A stretch of 64,000 nucleotides of DNA from positions 30,228,185 to 30,292,184 of the forward strand of contig NC_052471.1 of NCBI RefSeq assembly GCF_009730915.1, read 5' to 3'. The notes beneath the pieces were generated by a model that was given only the letters and a program-made list of their open reading frames with translations, did no database searches and was not told the origin of the DNA. Of the stretch, positions 51,303 to 63,224 are shown in pieces (the stretch's first letter is position 1; each line of letters starts with the position of its first letter). This stretch comes from Dioscorea cayenensis subsp. rotundata (lineage: Eukaryota > Streptophyta > Magnoliopsida > Dioscoreales > Dioscoreaceae). The translations under genes and the position numbers were made by a program.

Positions 51303-52956
51303 ATGGACCCAAGATTAGAAAAAGCATGCCATACTGGAAACCTGTCCATGTTTCATGGCCTTCTCCAAGAAGACAAGCTCCTTCTTCACAGGTTCAGCAG
51401 CATCATCACTGCTTCCATTGACAACCCACTCCATATTGCAGTTTCACTTGGGCACACAGACTTAGCAAATGAGATCATCATTGGAAACCCTGATCTTTCT
51501 TCAGATCTTAACCCAAGAACTCTCTCAGCACTACACTTGGCTTCAGCTCACGGTCACCTTGAAATAGTTAAACTCTTGATCTCAAAGGTTGGTTCTAATC
51601 TTTGTTTTTTGAAAGACAAGGATGGAAGGTTGGCCATCCACATTGCAGCCACGAAAGGCAGGATTGATATTTTGGAAGAACTCATCAAGATATGCCCAGA
51701 GTCAGCAAGAGCACTGACATATCAACATGAAAGCATCCTCCACCTCGCCGTTCAGTCCAACTCCTTTGAAACCATTGAGTTCTTAGTGAATAAGCTTGAA
51801 GATGATGGTGATATTAATGAGCTTTTCAACCTCAAAGATGACAAAGGCAACACCATCTTACACCATGCAGTAGCCAGAAGACAACTCCAGGTATAAATAT
51901 ATGTTTTTTATAGATATATAGATGTCTATATTTCTTTAGTACATAATTGTTTAATGCGCATGTATGTATGAGTTACAGAGTGTGAAGTTGTTGTTAAGCA
52001 AAGGAGATGTGGCAGAAGTGAACGCCATGAACGACAAGGGTTTGACTGCACTCGACGTTCTGCTAGACTCGCCTAGAGAGTATGGTGACTTGGCACTCGG
52101 TGAAGTGATACGCGTGGCCGGTGGCAAAATAGCAAGTGAAATGGATCCTCAGCAAACATCCTTGGAAACCAACACATCAAGAAATGAGTCTAGTGGTACT
52201 ACTACTCCTCCTTCAAGAAGCTGGGTAAGCAGACTATTTGGAGGCCGACGCGGCACTAGACTCCAACGAAGGACTAAGAAACATGACGAGGTTGAAGATG
52301 ACTACACTCCTGGCACACTAATGGTTGTGGCCACCCTGATAGCCACCATTACTTTTCAGTCAGGATTGAACCCTCCTGGTGGATTCACTCAAGACAATGG
52401 TAAGAATACCACTGCCGACAATAGTAGTAACGCATCAACACCTCCTGGGCTTGCAATTCTTCGTTCAAAACTAGACTTTTTTTTGTTGTACGATATGATT
52501 GGTCTCTTTGCTTCACTTAGCATAATCCTTATACTGATTTGTATGAGGCCAAGGAAAAAGAAGATAATGATGAAGATACTGGTTGTAGTCATGTGGGTTG
52601 CTGTCTTCTTCACCGCACTGGCTTTTGCTTCAGGTATAGACCCGATTTTCGGGAACTCAACCTTGTCGATATTAGGCTATTTGGTAAGCGGTTGGTTTTT
52701 GTTATTGGCAATCTTCAGCTCGTCGGTGTTTTTGTTGGTTATTGTGTATTTATTACGGAAGGTGGGTTGGTGGAGAAAGAAGGAAGGAGATAAAGTAAGT
52801 AACATTGTGAGAAATGGAGGATGCCTACTTCGGTGCATGAGAATTGGAGTGGTGATAATTATACTGTTGTTCTCTGCTTTTCTTAGTCTTATCTACTGGC
52901 AGACTGTTGAGGTTAGTCGAGTGGAAACTTCAACATACACGCGAGAAAATACCTGA
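51303..52956 (+). CDS. Ankyrin-repeat membrane protein with PGG domain (copy 1)
   Basis: Member of the plant ankyrin-transmembrane family that includes ACD6 and ITN1, many of which act in defence or salt stress signalling at membranes. Exons 51303-51890 and 51979-52956 give 521 aa. Start MDPRLEKACHTGNLSMFHGL. Ankyrin repeats fill about residues 1-240: NPLHIAVSLGHTDLANEI, SALHLASAHGHLEIVKLLIS, GRLAIHIAATKGRIDILEEL, ESILHLAVQSNSFETIEFLV, GNTILHHAVARRQLQ, and LTALDVLLDSP. A basic linker (RRGTRLQRRTKKHDE) leads to the PGG domain YTPGTLMVVATLIATITFQS then GLNPPGGF. Four hydrophobic segments then follow roughly at 310-335, 375-420, 425-460 and 485-505. The intron of 88 bp is canonical. No lesions. 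The exact role in this plant is unknown. Confidence 0.92.
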
Positions 52957-53784
52957 TCAAAAGACTCCATCATTAATTGTTATAATGGCTGAGCGTTGAG
53001 CGTTTCTATCTTTAATTAATTTAGTAAGATGTTAAGTCACATGCATTGTATTTTGTATGGCTTTAAAAAGACATGATTTTTATGTATTTCAGAGGGCATC
53101 ATACAATTACATAGTAGAGAGTGTTGCTTTTTTCCTCAAACTGTGTGTTTTTTTCCTATGCATTTGTTTTGATGATCTGAGTGTATATGTATATGATATT
53201 GTTGAGGATCTTGATTATTCAGTGAAATGAAACTCCGGTGACGTTTTTGAGAAGAAAGAGGAGGGTTGTGGAGTAAAGACAATAAGCTTAGTGGAGAATC
53301 AGTCCAGCCAATGAATTATCAGCTCACTTTCTACTTTATATTTAAAAGTAAGTCAAGACACAGGACCACATGCCAATTGGCCTGGTTACTACTTTAAGAG
53401 ATTTTTTATTAAACTAATACACTACTCCTTCAAAACAGTTAATTTTTTTTTAAAATATAAATCATTGAATTTGATAAATTTTGATTTTTTTCAAAATACT
53501 TATTAAAGTTATTAATTATTTCAGAAATAGATCACATAGTAAATTAGTATCTTCATTAGCTGACGTAAAAATCTGAAAAAGCCTAGTCAGCACATCGTCA
53601 AAGAATTATATATGGTCTCCACATCTGCTAATGAAAATGTTAATTCATCAGGTGGCCTACTACTAGAAATAATTAGTAACTTTAATGAGCATTTCGAAAC
53701 AAATCAAAATTTAGTAATCAAAATGATATTTAACCAAATTTCAGTGATTTACTAAAAAAAAATTAATCACTTCAAAACATTACA
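52957..53784. other. 3' flank of ankyrin gene 1
   Basis: AT-rich. It aligns with 59905-60880 of the second copy except that the SINE at 60308-60540 is absent: here aaaacagttaat runs directly on to taaatcattgaatttg (about 53432-53475). No gene was seen. Confidence 0.6.
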
Positions 53785-54990
53785 CTCCATGCTTCTAGTC
53801 GGTACCATAGACATTAATACACAACATAGGCTTCCCCATATTGTGTACGTAGTATATTCATGCAGCCATACTTTGTGATTCTCCATCTTTTCACCGGCTA
53901 TGCTTCACTAGCGCACCCTATAGCTATCTATTTCAATAGCATTTCAACAATTCCTCTTTTAATTGAAGGCTCTAAACATCTAAATAAGCTCGAATCACTC
54001 TGTGCTTCTCTGCGGGTAATGACTTGGTAAAGATGTCCGTCAGTTGATCACCAGTGTTACAATGATGCATTGAAATTACACCATTTGCAACAAGACCTCA
54101 AATGAAATGGAACCTTACATCTATATGTTTGGTCCTTCTATGAAGAGCAGGGTTCTTAGCAACAGCAATAACTGGCTGATTATCACACCACAACACTGAA
54201 AAATTCACAATTTCTTTCTAACAATCACTCAGAATTCTCCTAAGCCACACCATTTGATATACAACTGATGTAGCTGCAATATATTCAGCTTCGATTGTTA
54301 AAAGAGCCACCACATTTTGCTTTTTTGGCCCCCCAAGTGACTGCGCTGAATTTAAGTCTAAAGAACATTTTAGTAGTGCTCTTCCAATTAATTAAAGAGC
54401 TACTCCCGTCACTATTTGTGAAGCCTTCTACACAAGTATCATCTTCCTTGGGAAACCGGCCACAAACCATATATTCAGCTATCCCTACTAAATACTTCAC
54501 AACTCTTGATTGCACTGAGGTGTTGATTTCTTAGTTTCCACATATCTCTTGCTAAAAAAATTAACTGCGCGCCAGATGTCTGGTCTAGTGCGCACAAGAT
54601 ATAATAATTTGTCAATTAAGCTTCTGTACACCCTTGAATCAATTAATTCAGAATCTTCTCATTTCAGAAACTACTCATTAACTCCCATTGAAGTTTCAGC
54701 ATGTTTGCATTGCTTCATACTTAGTTGAATCAACAAATCTTCAGCATATCTACTTCTTTGTGTTATGAAAATTCCTTTAATCAATTGAAACACTTCTAAT
54801 CCAAGAAAGAAATTCATAAGCCCCAAGTTTGACATATCAAAAACCTTCATCATATCTATCTTAAGTGCCCATATTGTTGCTTGAAGCAAGAGTCAATCTT
54901 GCTATACTAGGCTCTCGATGCTTGCTTGATCCCATATAGAATTTTCTTTAAATGATGCATCAACTGTTCTTTTCCTTCAACTGCATATCC
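53785..54990 (-). mobile_element. Decayed Ty1/Copia remnant (copy 1)
   Basis: Minus-strand frames encode Copia RT C-terminal and RNase H pieces: MSNLGLMNFFLGLEVFQ near 54671-54889, and VVKYLVGIAEYMVCG with FPKEDDTCVEGFTNSDGS at 54285-54515. A CNTGDQL-like end is near 54045-54070. Frames are broken by stops. The same remnant recurs at 63225-64000, so it sat in this locus before the duplication. Confidence 0.8.
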
Positions 54991-55969
54991 TCAGGATGAG
55001 AAACATTTATTTCTTCATGATTAATTTCTCTGTTGAGAAATGCTAATCTAACATCAAAATGGTAAATTGGGCAACATTAATCTTGAGCAGCTAGAGCTAG
55101 GATAATTCTCACAATCTCAAGCCTTAACGGAGCAAGTGGGAGTGGGGCCCATACACCAGCGTACAACTATTAATCATACTCTCAGAAAAAATATGTGGCT
55201 CACACATGAAGGATTATGATGAGGACTCATATACCAATAAACCATTTGATTGTCATCAATTCTTGTCTTAGCTAGCAGTTGATTATACGTGTGTCCATTG
55301 TAAAAGTGAAACTATAATTAATACCTTTTATTTATATCTAAAAATTTATTTTTGGATTTGAAAAAAAAATAAAATTGGGTATATATATTTGTTTAACTCT
55401 ATACATGATGTACCAAGAATTTAATTATTGGGATATTATTGAATGTGTGAATCAATAAAACTCAGAAATCACAAAGTTCTCCTGTATTAAGCTTAATGAA
55501 AACCAATAAATAGTCAAAACAAGAGATTAATAATTACAAGCATAACAAGAAACTTTAAGCAAGAAGCAAACAACAATAGGATTAAATGCAAGAAAATAAA
55601 GAACCGAATGAAACTAAGACTGAGGAGCTTCAGCTAATTCAGGCCTCGCCTTTTCCTAGTTCTTCGTTAATTCTCCTTCCCTTCCAATTTGAAATCATAA
55701 ATAAAGTAAACGTTGTAAGTAAACCAAATAAACCTATGATGGAATGAAACTTTGTGCCATTATTTATAAATTAAATTAATTTTATTTTAAAATCATTACT
55801 TATAGGTTTATTTATTTTATTTAGGATTTTAATTGCACATCACAAATTAAACAAGCATGCAAACAAGCATGAAAACTACTGTTAAAAAGTTCATTTATTA
55901 GTTTAATTTAGGATTGATCATACAAACCATGCATAATGTTTGTCATAAACAGAGTAGCTATATTGCAGA
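54991..55969. other. Intergenic, AT-rich, nothing recognised
   Basis: This stretch lies between the Copia remnant and the PAL fragment. No exon, RNA gene or paired repeat was recognised. Confidence 0.45.
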
Positions 55970-56368
55970 CTCTTCTTAATTTCTTTCTAGCACTATGGCA
56001 TGGGTCTATAATCTTTCCACTAGAGATTGCATTGAAAACTTAGTTGAAATCCTCCCTTGGTGTCGTTGCTGCTGTTGTTGTATTCTCACCTGTCATGACT
56101 CATGAGAAGTTCAGTGTTGAGCTCTTCCCTTACAAACCTGTAAAGAGGGTGAGATCTACACTCCTTAATTAATGCTATTTTTTACAGCAAAGTTCCATTC
56201 TCAAATGCAATCCTTGCACTTTCTGTTTCTTTTGGCAAAACTAGTTTCAACACCTCTTCAAAAAGCACAATCTTTTCATTCTCGCCCAAGTATTGATGTT
56301 TTTGATTGCAAGCTCAACAAGAACTTGCCTTAGCTTTTGCATCAATGGGTATGACTTATTGCAAGGAT

Positions 56369-56417
<49 letters not shown>

Positions 56418-56540
56418 GTAAGAGAAGACATGCTCCTTGTTGATGACTTTGATTAAATCCCTTCTCTTCATTAGCAACACCGGCTTTCTTGGCCAATTGG
56501 CTCACAGTCCTTGTGTCCACCGATGTTCTTCTCCATTCAC
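55970..56540 (-). pseudogene. PAL: Phenylalanine ammonia-lyase C-terminal fragment
   Basis: On the minus strand the fragment follows the PAL C-terminus in order: [10 protein letters not shown] near 56485-56515, [15 protein letters not shown] near 56420-56465, [20 protein letters not shown] near 56305-56370, then [42 protein letters not shown] and VFNAISSGKIIDPC toward 55985. PAL deaminates phenylalanine at the entry to phenylpropanoid metabolism; its active-site MIO region is not present here. Frames change at least four times, there are stops, and a CT/TA microsatellite sits inside the coding order between FSY and DDPC. About the last 180-190 codons of a roughly 710-aa protein are represented. 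It lies just left of duplication copy 2 and has no partner in copy 1. Confidence 0.85.
56371..56417. repeat. Compound (CT)n(TA)n microsatellite inside the PAL fragment
   Basis: About 22 bp of CT followed by about 26 bp of TA. In the antisense reading it would encode alternating Tyr-Ile and Arg-Glu, interrupting the PAL order between HVFSY and DDPC where intact PAL has a single Ala. Confidence 0.92.
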
Positions 56541-56997
56541 AGTCACACAATCTGAAAGTCTTTTAGGATAAATATATATTAAGACCAGTTTGGCATACCA
56601 TGTTTTTAATTAAACAAGCAAGTGATCTACTATGTGTAAGTGTTAATTGAAAAAGCCTTGCATGAGATTCTGTGAGGAGTCTTATTATTGGTTTTGAGTG
56701 GAATCGATGTCCAACAAGTAAGCTTTTAAGTTGTTTGCTTTACTTCGCTTCTTTGTCTTTGGAGTGCTAGTTCTGTTTAATTTTTGAGGTGTCGGGTTGA
56801 CTCTTCTGAGAATCTGAGCTCCTTTATTTAAAAAGAAAAAAGAAAAAGAAAAAGTGAGTATTCTTCTGTTCATGTATTGTGGAGTCACGTGACTACATGA
56901 GTACTTTATGTCCTTGTTACCAGTCATTGGTGTTAGGTGTAAGGTGAGAACCAATCATGTAGTGGAGTCCTGTTGTGTGTTGTCATGTTCGATCTAC

Positions 56998-57005
56998 TAT
57001 ATATG
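56998..57005 (+). promoter_or_regulatory. Possible TATA box of ankyrin gene 2
   Basis: TATATATG at the position equivalent to 51137 in the first copy, 166 bp before the start codon. Confidence 0.35.
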
Positions 57006-57163
57006 GTATGTAATAAGATGATGAAGTGTGTGCGCTCTTCTCTCTGGAGTCTGGATATCAGAAAACATACAGTGTGTGTTAACTGTTAAGTATTGTTATC
57101 TGAGCTTCACCGGAGTATTCTCAAATCTTTGAATTTTTTCAAGCCCACTACAACTCCAACACT

Positions 57164-58836
57164 ATGGACCCAAGATTAGAAGAAGCATGCCATACTGGAA
57201 ACCTGTCCATGTTTCACAGCCTTCTCCAAGAAGACAAGCTCCTTCTTCACAGGTTCAGCAGCAGCAGCACTGCTTCCATTGACAACCCACTCCATATTGC
57301 AGCTTCACTTGGGCACACAGACTTAGCAAATGAGATCATCATTGGAAACCCTGATCTTTCTTCAGATCTGAACCCAAGAGCTCTCTCAGCACTACACTTG
57401 GCTTCAGCTCACGGTCACCTTGAAATAGTTAAACTCTTGATCTCAAAGGTTGGTTCTCATCTTTGTTTTTTGAAAGACAAGGATGGAAGGTTGGCCATCC
57501 ACATTGCAGCCACGAAAGGCAGGATTGATATTTTGGAAGAACTCATCAAGATATGCCCAGAGTCAGCAAGAGCACTGACATATCAACATGAAAGCATCCT
57601 CCACATCGCCGTTCAGTCCAACTCCTTTGAAACCATTGAGTTCTTAGTGAATAAGCTTGAAGATGATGGTGATATTAATGAGCTTTTCAACCTCAAAGAT
57701 GACAAAGGCAACACCATCTTACACCATGCAGTAGCCAGAAGACAACTCCAGGTATAAATATATGTTTTTTTATAGATATATAGATGTCTATATTTCTTTA
57801 GTACACAATTGTTTAATGCTCATGTATGTATGAGTTACAGAGTGTGAAGTTGTTGTTAAGCAAAGGAGATGTGGCAGAAGTGAACGCCATGAACGACAAG
57901 GGTTTGACTGCACTCGACGTTCTGCTAGACTCGCCTAGAGAGTATGGTGACTTGGCACTCGGTGAAGTGATACGCGTGGCCGGTGGCAAAATAGCAAGTG
58001 AAATGGATCCTCAGCAAACATCCTTGGAAACCAACACATCAAGAAATGAGTCTAGTGGTACTACTATTCCTCCTTCAAGAAGCTGGGTAAGCAGACTATT
58101 TGGAGGCCGACGCGGCACTAGACTCCAACGAAGGACTAAGAAACATGACGAGGTTGAAGATAACTACACTCCTGGCACACTAATGGTTGTGGCGACCCTG
58201 ATCGCCACCGTTACTTTTCAGTCAGGATTGAACCCTCCTGGTGGATTCACTCAAGACAATGGTAATAATACCACTGCCGACAATAGTAGTAACGCATCAC
58301 CACCTCCTGGGGTTGCAATTCTTGGTTCAAATCTAAACTATTTTTTGTTGTACGATATGATTGCCCTCTTTGCTTCATTTAGCATAATCCTTATACTGAT
58401 TTGTGTGAGGCCAAGGAAAAAGAAGATAATGATGAAGATACTGGTTGTGGTTATGTTGGTTGCTGTCTTTTCCACTGCACTGGCTTTTTCTTCAGGTATA
58501 GTCGCGATTTTCATGTACTCAAACTTCAGGATATCAGGCTATTTGGAAAGCGGTTGGTTTTTGTTATTGACGATCTTCAGCTCGTGGGTGTTTTTGGGTA
58601 TTGTGTATTTGTTACGGAAGGTGGGTTGGTGGAGAAAGAAGGAAGGAGATAAAGTAAGTAACATTGTGAGAAATGGAGGACGTCTACTTTGGCGCATGAG
58701 AGTTGGAGTGGTGATAATTATACTGTTGATCTCTGCCTTTCTTATTCTTATCTACTGGGAGACTTTTAAGATTTGTGAAAGTCGAGATGATACCACATTG
58801 GGGGATGCTTCCTTGGGAGGAAATATCATTGGGTAG
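57164..58836 (+). CDS. Ankyrin-repeat membrane protein with PGG domain (copy 2)
   Basis: Tandem paralogue of the gene at 51303. Exons 57164-57751 and 57841-58836 give 527 aa, with the same intron position and an 89-bp intron. Exon 1 differs from copy 1 at about eight of 196 residues (for example E7, SSSSTAS, AASLG, NPRA). The first 110 residues of exon 2 are nearly identical, including the PGG domain start YTPGTLMVVATLIATVTFQS. Differences then become dense in the membrane part (IVAIFMYSNFRISGYLESGW versus the first copy) and the C-terminal tail is wholly different, ending LGGNIIG. No stop or frameshift, so both copies look functional. Ankyrin repeats and hydrophobic segments are as in copy 1. 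Role unknown; ACD6/ITN1-like family. Confidence 0.92.
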
Positions 58837-60307
58837 CGAGTTGAAAATGCAATGAATTTTAAATTACAATGTAGTTATAATTACTGTATTTAAAAGTACA
58901 AAGAGTATTAAGTCTAGTGTTTGATTTGATGTAGTTAGAATGTTAGATTATAAAATTTTATGTTTGGTTGGAGAAATTTGTAAATCTGGATTTTGAAAAA
59001 ATTATTATTAAGTTAGATGTATTTCTAGGATATAAACATCTTTGTGAGGTTACCCCACCTTGGTTCAACATTAATTTTAATTAATTATAAATACACAATT
59101 AAATGTTATTAATAATAACAAAAAGCAATTATGCATATAATTACTTATTTTAATATATAATTATATTTTCATTACAATTTATTGTTAATTTTAATAATTA
59201 TATTAAATATATTACACAATTTATGATTTTTTTATAGAAAAGTATTGATAAAAATATAATAATAAGCCTTTATTATTAATAATTATATTTAATTTATTAT
59301 ATTTAATTTTTTTATTTTATATTAATATAAAATATAATAATATACTATTTTTTATTTTACATAATGAAAGATCTTAGGCTACCAAATACCCTATTTAATC
59401 CATGTATTTTACATAATTTTCCGCTTTAGTCCTTAACTTTTAATTTTTCTTCATTAGGTCTCTATATTGTCGAAATCGGCTCCCTGTGTTTTACTCAATT
59501 TGGACTTAATTTGTCCAATTTTGACAATACAATGATCTATTGAGAACAAATTAAAAGATATGGATTATAAGGACAGATTGAGTAAAATACAAGGATTAAA
59601 TAGGGTATTCAACTAATAAAAAAAATTAAATATGAAAATTTGTAAAATAATAAAAAATTTTAAAAAAATTTTACAAATTGAAAAAAAAAAACAAAGATAA
59701 AAATGAAAATGTAGTCAATCTGTCCTTATAATCCATATCTTTTAATTTGTTCTCAATAGATCATTGTATTGTCAAAATCCCTTATTACTGCAGTTGCAAC
59801 TACTTTGAATTCCTCAAATGTAGTCAAACAAACATCAGATTTTAAAAGATCATGCATTTCTAATTACATGTATTTTTAAATACGGCCAAACAAACACACT
59901 CTTAATTTAGTAAGATGTTAAGTCACATGCATTAAATTTTGTATGGCTTTAAAATAGACATGCCTTATATGTATTTCAGAGGGCATCATCCAATCACATA
60001 ATAGAGAGTGTTGCTTTTTTTTCCTCAAACTGTGCGTTTTTTAATATGGATTTGTTTTGATGATCCGAGTGTATATAACATTGTTGAGGATCTTATTAGT
60101 TCAGTGAAATGAAACTCGGGGGTGATGTTTTTGAGAAGAAAAGGCAGGGATTGGCTTTGTTGTGGAGTAAAGACAATAAGTTATCAGCTCACTTTTTACT
60201 TTATATTTAAGTTAAAGTCAAGACACAAGACAGCATGCCAATTGGCCTGGTTACAACGTTAAGAGATTTTATATTAAACTAATACACTACTCCTTCAAAA
60301 CGGTTAT
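58837..60307. other. AT-rich insertion and 3' flank after ankyrin gene 2
   Basis: About 58840-59900 has no match in copy 1 and is strongly AT-rich, holding the nested inverted repeats listed separately. From about 59905 the duplicated flank resumes (taagatgttaagtcacatgc). No gene was seen. Confidence 0.55.
59385..59778. repeat. MITE-like element plus a 64-bp perfect inverted repeat
   Basis: The inner element 59385-59609 has 28-bp terminal inverted repeats (27 of 28 match), with ends aataccctatttaatcc and its inverse. Its segment 59518-59581 is then found again, inverted and perfect over 64 bp, at 59715-59778. The result is two overlapping hairpins. No coding capacity. Confidence 0.8.
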
Positions 60308-60540
60308 TTTTGAATAATAGAGCGACAAGCGCCATTTTTTTATGAATAGAAAGCGATGATCTAAAGCAGATCTTTGGAACCCGAGTGTACTGATGTATAT
60401 GACGAGTATGAGAATAGTATAAAAATCCCGGGTGAGCGATGTATGAGCGATTATAAGGAGCGATCTTGTTGGGGAGAGATTTGAACCCATGACCTCCCCC
60501 TTACACTTTGATGTCATACCATTGGGCTATCCAATGGTTG
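60308..60540 (-). mobile_element. tRNA-derived SINE, absent from duplication copy 1
   Basis: On the minus strand an A box TAGCCCAATGG (60519-60529) and a B box GGTTCAAATC (60478-60487) are spaced as in a tRNA promoter, followed by about 170 bp of body. The remainder does not fold as a tRNA, so it is a SINE rather than a tRNA gene. Copy 1 of the duplication has the uninterrupted empty site near 53440. Ends are approximate; the flanks are T-rich and the target duplication is unclear. Confidence 0.7.
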
Positions 60541-61851
60541 ACTTTATTTTTTTTATATATATAAATCATTGAATTTGATAAATTTTGATTTTTTTTTAAA
60601 AATACTTAATAAAGTTATTGATTATTTCATAAATAGGTCACCTAGTAGATTAGTATCTTTATTAGCTGACGTAGAGGTAAAAAAAAATCAGCGCATAGTC
60701 AAAGAATTATATATGGTCTTTACATCAGCTAATAAAGATGTTAATCCATCGGGGTGACCTGTCACTGAAATTATCAGTAACTTTAGTGAGTATTTCAAAA
60801 TAAATCAAAATTTAGTAATCAAAATGATATTTAACCAAATTTCAGTAATTTACTAAAAAAATTAATCACTTCAAAACATTTGCTATAACTAGTTTTTATT
60901 GTAGATTGAACTAACCCATTGCTGTAGATTTTTTTTTCCAACCTAGTCCTGTAGCTGCCTGTTACTATAGCAACTTGTTACTGTAGCAGCACGAATTTTT
61001 CTCTAAAACCTTTCTTCCTTTCTTGTTCTTCTTTCTTCCTAGTTTTGGCCGAACCCTTTTCTCATTTTAAAAATTTTTCCGGTGATTATTTCCGGTGAAC
61101 CAAGTATCATTTCCCTTCCTCCCTCACTCTTGAACTTGGTTAGCTTGTATCTAATGTTTTCATCCCGTATTTTTCTCGTATTTTCTTGTTTTTAGAATTT
61201 TTTAAAAACCTAGATTTCTCAATGGATTTGGTTATTTATAGGCTCAAATTGAAGCCAATTAATGACTTGTTGTTCATGTATGAGAATGCTTGTGAAGAAA
61301 TTTCTTGATTTAGTGTTGAAAATTAGGAGAAAATCATAGCATAAGGGTCTGTTTTATTGTAGCAATTCCGAGGTTAACCTACAATCTTTAGTTGTTTCTT
61401 TGATTTCTTTGGACTAGAGTGAAGCTAAAACCCCCAGGAATTCATTAGTAACCTTTATACCTAGCTTTGAGCCAATCCTATGATCGAATTAGGGTTGTTT
61501 GTTAGAAAACTTAGGGTTTTTTTTTGTTTGATTTGTTTTTTGCTAATTATTGTTGTGTTTTGTTATGCTTTGGCAAAGAGAAGAAGTCTTGACTCGAGGC
61601 AAAGATTTAGCCGAGGAGTAGCTTGTGAGGAAGACATATCACCAATTCGGTGAGTGGATTTGTTGAGTATAGCTTTATTAGAAGAATGCCGATAGCTAGA
61701 GATAAATATATTTATATATATACATATATCATGTTTTAAGTGAGTTTTATTATTTTATTCTTGTTTGGCATTTTGGTGAATGATAATTATTATTGAGAAA
61801 GATCTTGGATGTCTCATTTGGCATTTGATTTGTTATCGATGAATTTGTGAT

Positions 61852-61853
<2 letters not shown>

Positions 61854-61889
<36 letters not shown>
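61854..61889. repeat. (TA)n microsatellite
   Basis: A pure TA run of about 36 bp within the solo LTR. Confidence 0.95.
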
Positions 61890-61891
<2 letters not shown>

Positions 61892-63007
61892 ATGACTTTG
61901 CGAAATTCTTATTTTGTATGAAACTTGGGATTTGTAGTGAAAATCTTTGATTTTGTGAAACCTAAAGCTTGAAACCAATTTTGAAATATTGAAAGGAAAG
62001 GATTCCCATGTTGTTTCTTGTGTTGGGATTTGTAAATTAATTTGTGCTAAAAAGCTTGAGCTTTGCTTGTGTTTTGATCTTGTCCTTGTACAAATGGTTG
62101 AGGTGTTGTTGATTGATGAATATGGATGATTTTTATATTCCAAGTGGAGTTGTATTTATTGTGGTGATTGTATGGTGATATCCTACTGCAGTAGGCTGTC
62201 TCCACGGCCAGCCTGTTGAGGTGGCATGCTGACCGGCTGATTACTACGAGGGCAGGTTCAGGTGGGAGTGTAGAGTCTTAACTGGATATTCATCGGGTAG
62301 TCGGAGTCACCAACTGGTGAACTGATGGGTCAATGTCAAGGACATGAGTACCTTGACGGCTCTAAACCTAGCCATGGCCACGGCGAAGGTTTAGAGAGTT
62401 TTTTAGACCACGTTATGCTGGGTGAGTGTTGGGTATTGTACTTATTTATTTTAAAACCATGAAATTTGGTTGTTTTTACTTGTATTTGAAACCATGTTTT
62501 GTGATTTTTGTGTTGTAAACCCTAGTTGGGGTAAAAAGGGTTTTCTTGGTATTATTATGTTATTTTAATTCTTTTGAAAACTTCTATTATATGTAATAAT
62601 GTTTCTAAATTAGTATTGTTTTGGTAAAGCATTTCTTTTGATGATTTTTTATTATTATTGATGTTGGTGTATTTCTGCTAAAGTTGTGCTAATCTCTCCT
62701 CAATGAGTAACTTTACTCATCCCTCTTTCTTCCTCCCAGTCTGTTGCGGGTAGTAGGTGTGACTGTGTGGCACGTACTGGGCATTTGCTATTGTTCTATC
62801 TTCTGTTGTATTTCCTTCAGTTCATGTATGTTATTGTTGTCATGGAACATGTTATATGACCTATGGATCCACTAGTGTGTAGAAAACCTTGTTGCATGGT
62901 TTAGTATCTAAATAACTCTTAAACTTTTGTGTATTAGCATTTCCTACTGTTGTTAGTATTATTTCCCTGTGTATTTGTGAACTTCTATATTTTTTGTATC
63001 TTATTGT

Positions 63008-63008
63008 T

Positions 63009-63044
<36 letters not shown>
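63008..63044. repeat. (GTT)n microsatellite
   Basis: A GTT run of about 37 bp within the solo LTR. Confidence 0.95.
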
Positions 63045-63224
63045 ACTATCGTTGTGTAACATTGTTCCTCTCTGCTCTATATCTACGATAGATATTGTTA
63101 AATTCCAGGTGTATTAATCAGTCTTGTGGCGTCCTGAGGATTGAGTGGCGAGGTATCCCTCCTCGAGATTGCTGTGATGATTGTCGTGTCCAGTGAGCCC
63201 GCGGGGTCAGGGCGTGACATTATT

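Larger units (their letters stand above)
50840..54560. repeat. Tandem segmental duplication, copy 1 (ankyrin gene plus flank)
   Basis: Matches 56682 to beyond 64000. The left boundary is ttattattggttttgag at about 50838 versus 56682. The shared part covers the promoter, ankyrin gene, 3' flank (atgttaagtcacatgcatt) and a Copia remnant. Copy 1 is compact and shows the empty sites for the SINE and solo LTR present in copy 2. The right end of homology is at least 54560. Confidence 0.88.
60881..63219 (-). mobile_element. Solo LTR of a Ty3/Gypsy-type element
   Basis: It is 2339 bp, and on the minus strand begins TGTCACGCCCTGACCCC and ends GTTATAGCA, giving the TG...CA ends of an LTR. The terminus tcagggcgtgaca is common in plant Gypsy LTRs. 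Copy 1 has the empty site (aaaacattacactccatg near 53778): removing the insert restores base-for-base alignment with 5-bp flanks acatt and ttatt (3 of 5 match). No gag-pol lies inside. It includes a TA run at 61854-61889 and (GTT)n at 63008-63044. Confidence 0.72.

Noticed and set aside
60478-60540. Possible tRNA gene
   Set aside because: A and B boxes are present but acceptor and anticodon stems do not form; the longer body and the empty site in copy 1 fit a SINE.
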